A stretch of DNA of 64,000 nt from Haematococcus lacustris. Its lineage: Eukaryota; Chlorophyta; Chlorophyceae; Chlamydomonadales; Haematococcaceae. The DNA is taken from NCBI GenBank assembly GCA_030144725.1, contig JASKMD010000024.1, positions 6,051,897 to 6,115,896 on the forward strand, read 5' to 3'. Position numbers and translations under genes: made by a program. This document shows, piece after piece, positions 34,676 to 64,000 of the stretch. Within the stretch, counting starts at the first letter, position 1. Every line of letters starts with the position of its first letter. The notes beneath the pieces were generated by a model that saw only the letters and a list, made by a program, of their open reading frames with translations, had not been told where the DNA came from and did no database searches.

Positions 34676-37076
34676 GAGTCAATTATCAATTGTGCATGTG
34701 ACTTGCATGCAAGAGCGCGAACGGGCTTGGTATGACGGGCTTGGTATTGGGATCCGCGCTAGCTGCCACCAAGCATGCCGTTGGTGTGCCATGAGGTCGC
34801 GAGGCGCCATGAGAGGAAACCATGTCGACCTCGCAAAGCCCGCAGTAATGCAGCAACACGCAACACGCGACACGTCCATCCCAAACTCAGCAACAACGAC
34901 ATCGACAGCGCCCAAATGCGCAGCCTCGCAGCCGGCCATGAAATGCGGGCCAGCTAGCCTTCGCAGCCATCAGTCGTCAGCCAAGAGGCCAGCATGCAGC
35001 TCGGTTTCGCAGCCATTAGCGATCAGCGAAAGGAATAGGGTATTTGTGATCAAGCACAGAGTTGAGGGCGGACGGCACAAAGGTAGCTTGCAAAGGTGCG
35101 ATGCATAGATGCGACTCTGAGGTGCGACCGCGAGGTTGGAGCGTGGCATGTGTCATGTGCCATGTGTTGCTGCATGTGAGCAGGTTCGGTGCCAAGGCAC
35201 AATGGCACCTTCCATCAGCCAGAAGCAGCAACCACAACTGCAACAAGTAGCGGCAGCCAGGGCGGCGGACAAGGGCAAAAGTGTACCCTCCTCCCTCCTC
35301 CCTCCTCCCTCCTCGCTCTTCCCTCCTCCCTCTTCCCTCCTCCCTCCTCCCTACCACGCTGCCCACCACCACCTGCCAGACCCCCCACTCCCCCTCTCCC
35401 TCCCCCTAAGTAATGATCAAGGGACCACATGGAGCAAGCAGTGAGTGGCTAGCCCCACGCACATAAGTGACCCCTTGTACCCAGCCTAACCGCTAGCACG
35501 CCCCTTGTTTGCTGCAGGTGTGATGGTCAGCTCAGCAGCCAGAGCGGCAGCAAGGAGCAACATGCCTCTTCTCCCTCCTCCCCCTCACCTCCTCCCCCTC
35601 ACCTCCTTCCCTCACACCCCCCTCCTCCTCCTCTCCCTCACCCTTACCCAGGACAGGACCCAGGACAGGAGTGCACACTCTCACCCTCACCCTTGGTGGC
35701 ACCACCTGCCAGACCCACCACTCCCCAGGAGGCGCAACCAAGAGGAGCAGCCAAGAGGAGCAGCCAGGAGCGGCAGCCAGGAGCAGCAGCTAGGAGCGGC
35801 AGCCAGGAGTGGCAGCCAGGAGGCATGGGCAAGGCAAGTGGTTGGCCAAGGCCAAGAGGCCCATGCCCCCCACAGCCAGGAGGCACAGACAGGAGGGAGG
35901 AGCAGCAGCCAACAAGGAGGCAGCAAGGAGTCAGCAATGGCACATGGAGATAACAGTGAGTGGCCAGCCCCTTGCACATCAGTGGCCCCCATTGCCCAGC
36001 CTTACCGTGAGCACGCCCCTTGTTGCTTGCAGGTGTGACGGTCACACGCCCACCCCTTGCCCACCCCACCCCTCCCCTATCCCACCCCACCCCACCCCAC
36101 CCCACCCCACCCCACCCCACCCCACCCCACCCCACCCCACCCCACCCCAGCAAACGGTGAGTGGCCAGCATGAAGCAGATTTGTGACTCATGGTACCAAG
36201 CCTGATGGCTAGCATGCCCCTTGTTTGCTGCAGGTCTAATGGTCACACCCTTCCCTTGTCCTTCCCCTTACCCACAAACTCACCCGTGTCGCTCCGCTTC
36301 CCCCCTCCTGCGCTACACTCCAGCCCCTCCCCTACCTTACCCTCACCTTACCCCACTTCCACCACCACCTCCCAGGCCATCAATAGCAGCCCAGGGCAGC
36401 AGCCCGGAGCAGCAGCCTGGAGCGGCAGCTAGGAGTGGCAGCCATGAGGTGGTACATGACGTGTGTAGCCATGAGCCAGCTGCCATGTGGCAGGTGTTGC
36501 AAGGCATGAGCAACAAGGAGCCTTAAGAGAGCAACAAGGAGCCAGCTGCTATGGGGCAGGTGGTGCAAGGCATGATCAGCCAAGAGGCAGCTGCAGCCCT
36601 TCCCTTATCCCAAGCAATGAGACAGCTGCCATGTGGCAGGTGTGGCAAGGCATGTGTAGCCCTGAGTCAGCTGCCATGTGTCATGAGGTGCATGGCTTCG
36701 TTAGCCATGTGTTTGCTGCTGTTCGTCGTAAGTATATAGTTAGAATAGCCATTAGTCAACTGGTATGAGATGAGCAATGCATGGCGTGTGTAGCAGTGTG
36801 TCAGTTGCATGGCATGAGATGAGAGGTGCATGGCGTGTGCAGCCCTGAGTCTAGTGGCTTGTGTCATGTGGTGCATGCCTGGCAGCACCAGTTTCAGTGT
36901 GCAAACAACAGTTGTTAGCCATGAGTCAGTTTGTGTGCTAGGCATGACTCTAATGGTGATGCCGTGTGATGTTACATTGATGTAGGAGGCCACATGAGGC
37001 AGCAGATGTCAGCAGGCATGTAGGTTGTAAGCCAATGCTGACTATACACTCATGCTTTGATACCCTGGCACTAGGT
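34676..37076. other. 2.4-kb segment between oppositely oriented arrays, with repeated intron-like modules
   Basis: No protein family is recognised. Three related modules occur near 35441-35525, 35954-36040 and 36160-36245. Each begins with a splice-donor-like GTGAGTGGC, includes gagcacgccccttgtt-type sequence and ends with an acceptor-like TTGCAGGT followed by a TGATGGTCA-type motif. Between them are Ser/Arg/Gln-type cagccaggagcggcagccag repeats and a (CCCCA)n run at 36075-36147. Around 36480-36850 another loose repeat (agctgccatgtggcaggtg) recurs. This looks like an internally amplified exon-intron unit or a non-coding repeat element. Confidence 0.4.
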
Positions 37077-37615
37077 CTATGAAACCCTGCACTAGGTCTT
37101 TGAAACCTTGTGCAAGGTTAGCGAAACCCTGCACACGGTCAGAAACGCCTAGGAACTGAGCCACACCAAACCCTGTGCACGGTCTATGAAACCCTGCACT
37201 ACGTCTATGAAACCCTGCACTAGGTCACTGAAACCTTGTGCAAGGTCAGCGAAACCCTGCACACGGTCAGAAACGCCTAGGAACTGAGCCACACCAAACC
37301 CTGTGCACGGTCTATGAAACCCTGCACTAGGTCACTGAAACCCTGCACTAGGTCTAATGAAACCCTGCACACGGTCAGCGAAACCCTGCACACGGTCAGA
37401 AACGCCTAGGAACTGAGCCACACCAAACCCTGTGCACGGTCTATGAAACCCTGTGCACGGTCTAGTAAACCCTGCACACGGTCAGTGAAACCCTGCACAC
37501 GGTCTATGAAACGCTGCACAGGGTCAGGAACTGGCTTGACGGCCACCTAGGGGCTGAGCCAGTTGAAACCCTGTGCACGGTTTGGCGAAACCCTGCACAG
37601 AGGTTACGAACGCTT
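37077..37615 (-). repeat. GAAACCCTGCAC tandem array, inverted relative to 33936-34675
   Basis: Sub-units of about 20 bp (gaaaccctgcactaggtc, gaaaccctgcacacggtc) are grouped into higher-order units of 128-129 bp, marked by agaaacgcctaggaactgag at 37141, 37269 and 37398. The core is the reverse complement of the core in the left array. Confidence 0.92.
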
Positions 37616-37766
37616 CAGCTAAAGGCCGATTACAGCCCAACCACGTCGATTAAAATCATGAAACATATGGCGATGGGACGGCCTTTGAAAGGGCTATCTG
37701 CAGTACCCCTTACCTAAAATCGCCGACTCGGCCTTATTCTCCACGAGTGCAGGTACCTTGGCTCAG

Positions 37767-38266
37767 NNNNNNNNNNNNNNNNNNNNNNNNNNNNNNNNNN
37801 NNNNNNNNNNNNNNNNNNNNNNNNNNNNNNNNNNNNNNNNNNNNNNNNNNNNNNNNNNNNNNNNNNNNNNNNNNNNNNNNNNNNNNNNNNNNNNNNNNNN
37901 NNNNNNNNNNNNNNNNNNNNNNNNNNNNNNNNNNNNNNNNNNNNNNNNNNNNNNNNNNNNNNNNNNNNNNNNNNNNNNNNNNNNNNNNNNNNNNNNNNNN
38001 NNNNNNNNNNNNNNNNNNNNNNNNNNNNNNNNNNNNNNNNNNNNNNNNNNNNNNNNNNNNNNNNNNNNNNNNNNNNNNNNNNNNNNNNNNNNNNNNNNNN
38101 NNNNNNNNNNNNNNNNNNNNNNNNNNNNNNNNNNNNNNNNNNNNNNNNNNNNNNNNNNNNNNNNNNNNNNNNNNNNNNNNNNNNNNNNNNNNNNNNNNNN
38201 NNNNNNNNNNNNNNNNNNNNNNNNNNNNNNNNNNNNNNNNNNNNNNNNNNNNNNNNNNNNNNNNNN
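37767..38266. other. Assembly gap, 500 N
   Basis: Exactly 500 unknown bases, the usual placeholder for a scaffold gap of unknown length. It probably hides the 5' exons of the aminopeptidase gene that continues at 38548. Confidence 0.99.
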
Positions 38267-38547
38267 CGATCCCGATCTACACCGTAACCTCGGTGCGGCT
38301 TGCGAGTGGCTTGGGAGGATGCCCTGCTGCCAACCAAAACCAAAGGCTATACGCATACGTCACCATCCAACGACCTCACGCTTCTTACTTCAAGTACCGC
38401 AATAGAGGGGCAGGGCCCACCCACAACCCTACAGCTGACATGCATGGCGAATGCTGACTGGCCATGATGCTGTCATTCTTATGCAGCGACAGCCCACCTC
38501 CCAGCTAACTGTGTGATTGTATTGGCTGTGTGTTGGCTGTGATGCAG

Positions 38548-47157
<8,610 letters not shown>

Positions 47158-47534
47158 AGTTGTGAGCAGCAGAGGATGGCCAGCAGGGCAGCCTGGCAGG
47201 GGCCTTGCCACTTGGTGTCCAGCGCCCAGGCAGTAGTGTGAGTGCGAGGAGTAACATGTGACCAGATACGCCATGGGGCTGTGCATGACTTGGCCGGCAG
47301 TTGCTGCGGCGGCGGCCGCGGTGGGTATGAGCACCATAGGATGCTCCTGCTGAGGCCAGAAAGCAGCGAGTTGCAGCAAGGCAGTGAACTTGGCAAGGCG
47401 CGGTGTAGGCTGTTGGCAGGTTGCATTCTGGGTCGAGCAGGCATGGCCGCGGTGGTATTATCCTTGTGCGCAGGGCTGTGGTAAACCAGGCTCGACCACA
47501 TTCCTTCACACGCGGTGCGATTCAAATAGAAAAT

Positions 47535-47539
47535 TGTAA
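47535..47539 (+). terminator. Possible polyadenylation signal of the aminopeptidase (TGTAA)
   Basis: TGTAA lies 378 bases after the aminopeptidase stop, in AT-richer sequence before the convergent PIE1 3' end. It is a short motif, so the call is weak. Confidence 0.25.
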
Positions 47540-47953
47540 CAAAACTGCCACTATCATTATTTAATCTCAACGGAGGTTAGGCAGGGGTCCGACCTGGCCG
47601 ACATAGCTGCCCAGCTGTCAAAAGAAGACGCCTCCTGATCGCCCGCCCGCCCGCCCCCCCCTTCCACTGCTAAGGCCGTCCCACCCGGTAGGGTGCTTGG
47701 TCGCCCTCCCCTGCCAGGGGGTTGAGACTATATCTGTAACGCACTTCAAGGCTAGCTCGAAAAGAAGGCATGCGTTTTTGGATCAGCTGTCATAAGCAAC
47801 AGGGCGCGTAGCGTCCTAGCGATACGCTATGGACATAACTTCGGCGCACACGTCGCGCCAACCGGCGGCATGCCGGGACGTCGTGCAGCTGCCACCGGCA
47901 CCGCGTTCCCGCCTGCCGATGGCGCCTGCGACCCGGAGCCATTCGCACGGACC

Positions 47954-63783
<15,830 letters not shown>

Positions 63784-64000
63784 CTGCAGAGCAGTAGGCA
63801 GGCGGGCGAGTGGGAGGGCGGTGCAGGGTTAGGGAGGTGCCGTGGGCCAGTAGTTGAACAGGCTGAGGTGCGCCTGGGCACGCAGGGGGTCACCCGCCCT
63901 CCTGCACACCCTCCCGCCCCCCCGCCACCCTGACAAGCCACTGGACAACCCCGCTGACTGACTGCCCTCAGGGAGGGTGCCCTGGGGAGGGGGCTCTGAG
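63784..64000. other. PIE1 intron running out of the window
   Basis: Beyond the acceptor at 63784 the minus strand shows no continuation of the SNF2 N-terminal lobe, so this is read as intron. The upstream exons (ATP-binding lobe, HSA domain) must lie to the right of the window. Confidence 0.6.

Noticed and set aside
37714..38457. Open frames spanning the run of N
   Set aside because: They exist only because N codons are not counted as stops.

Overview
The window is nuclear DNA from a chlamydomonadalean (volvocine-type) green alga. The evidence is GC-rich coding sequence cut into many short exons by GT-AG (occasionally GC-AG) introns, a gametolysin-type peptidase M11 with a hydroxyproline-rich-like tail, a plant-type PIE1/SWR1 ATPase, plant-like RPA70 features, a decayed Ty1/copia fragment, and a very large load of pure tandem repeats. 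Haematococcus is a reasonable guess from the repeat load, but this is inference. I saw no bacterial operons, rRNA, tRNA or CRISPR.

Layout: (1) 450-1588 (+), SRP receptor beta subunit, complete in three exons. (2) 1589-3843, spacer with a broken copia reverse-transcriptase fragment. (3) 3844-12307 (-), RPA1, large subunit of replication protein A, about 14 exons, with a Gly/Gln-rich C-terminal tail that carries a probable homopolymer frameshift. (4) 12718-13782 (-), a 172-residue protein of unknown family, reassembled here from four exons. (5) 14954-16075, a GGGGCC/GGGGCA satellite. (6) 17209-20493 (+), a long low-complexity open frame of doubtful status. (7) 21518-26968 (-), an M11 metallopeptidase, 14 exons, about 1013 residues. 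(8) 27366-30878 (+), divergent from the peptidase: a 491-residue protein joining TPR repeats to an acyl-protein-thioesterase-like alpha/beta hydrolase. (9) 30879-38547, a gene-poor accessory region with decayed coding fragments, a 41-bp minisatellite, two oppositely oriented GTGCAGGGTTTC repeat arrays about 2.4 kb apart, and a 500-N assembly gap. (10) 38548-47157 (+), M17 leucyl aminopeptidase, whose 5' end lies in or before the gap. (11) 47954-63783 (-), PIE1/SWR1-type chromatin-remodelling ATPase, convergent with the aminopeptidase; its N-terminal half lies beyond the window.

The genes do not form a pathway: they cover protein targeting, DNA replication and repair, cell-wall or extracellular proteolysis, lipid/protein deacylation, peptide turnover and H2A.Z deposition. 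What links them is architecture. Nearly every gene carries pure short-unit arrays inside introns: CCCCA, CCCCG, CCTG, GGGTCA, GGGGCA and minisatellites. The largest are 3.1 kb and 2.2 kb, in two introns of the PIE1 helicase-C region. Exon junctions below were placed by hand from reading frame, splice signals and remembered family consensus, and the phases were checked arithmetically; no alignment or transcript was available.
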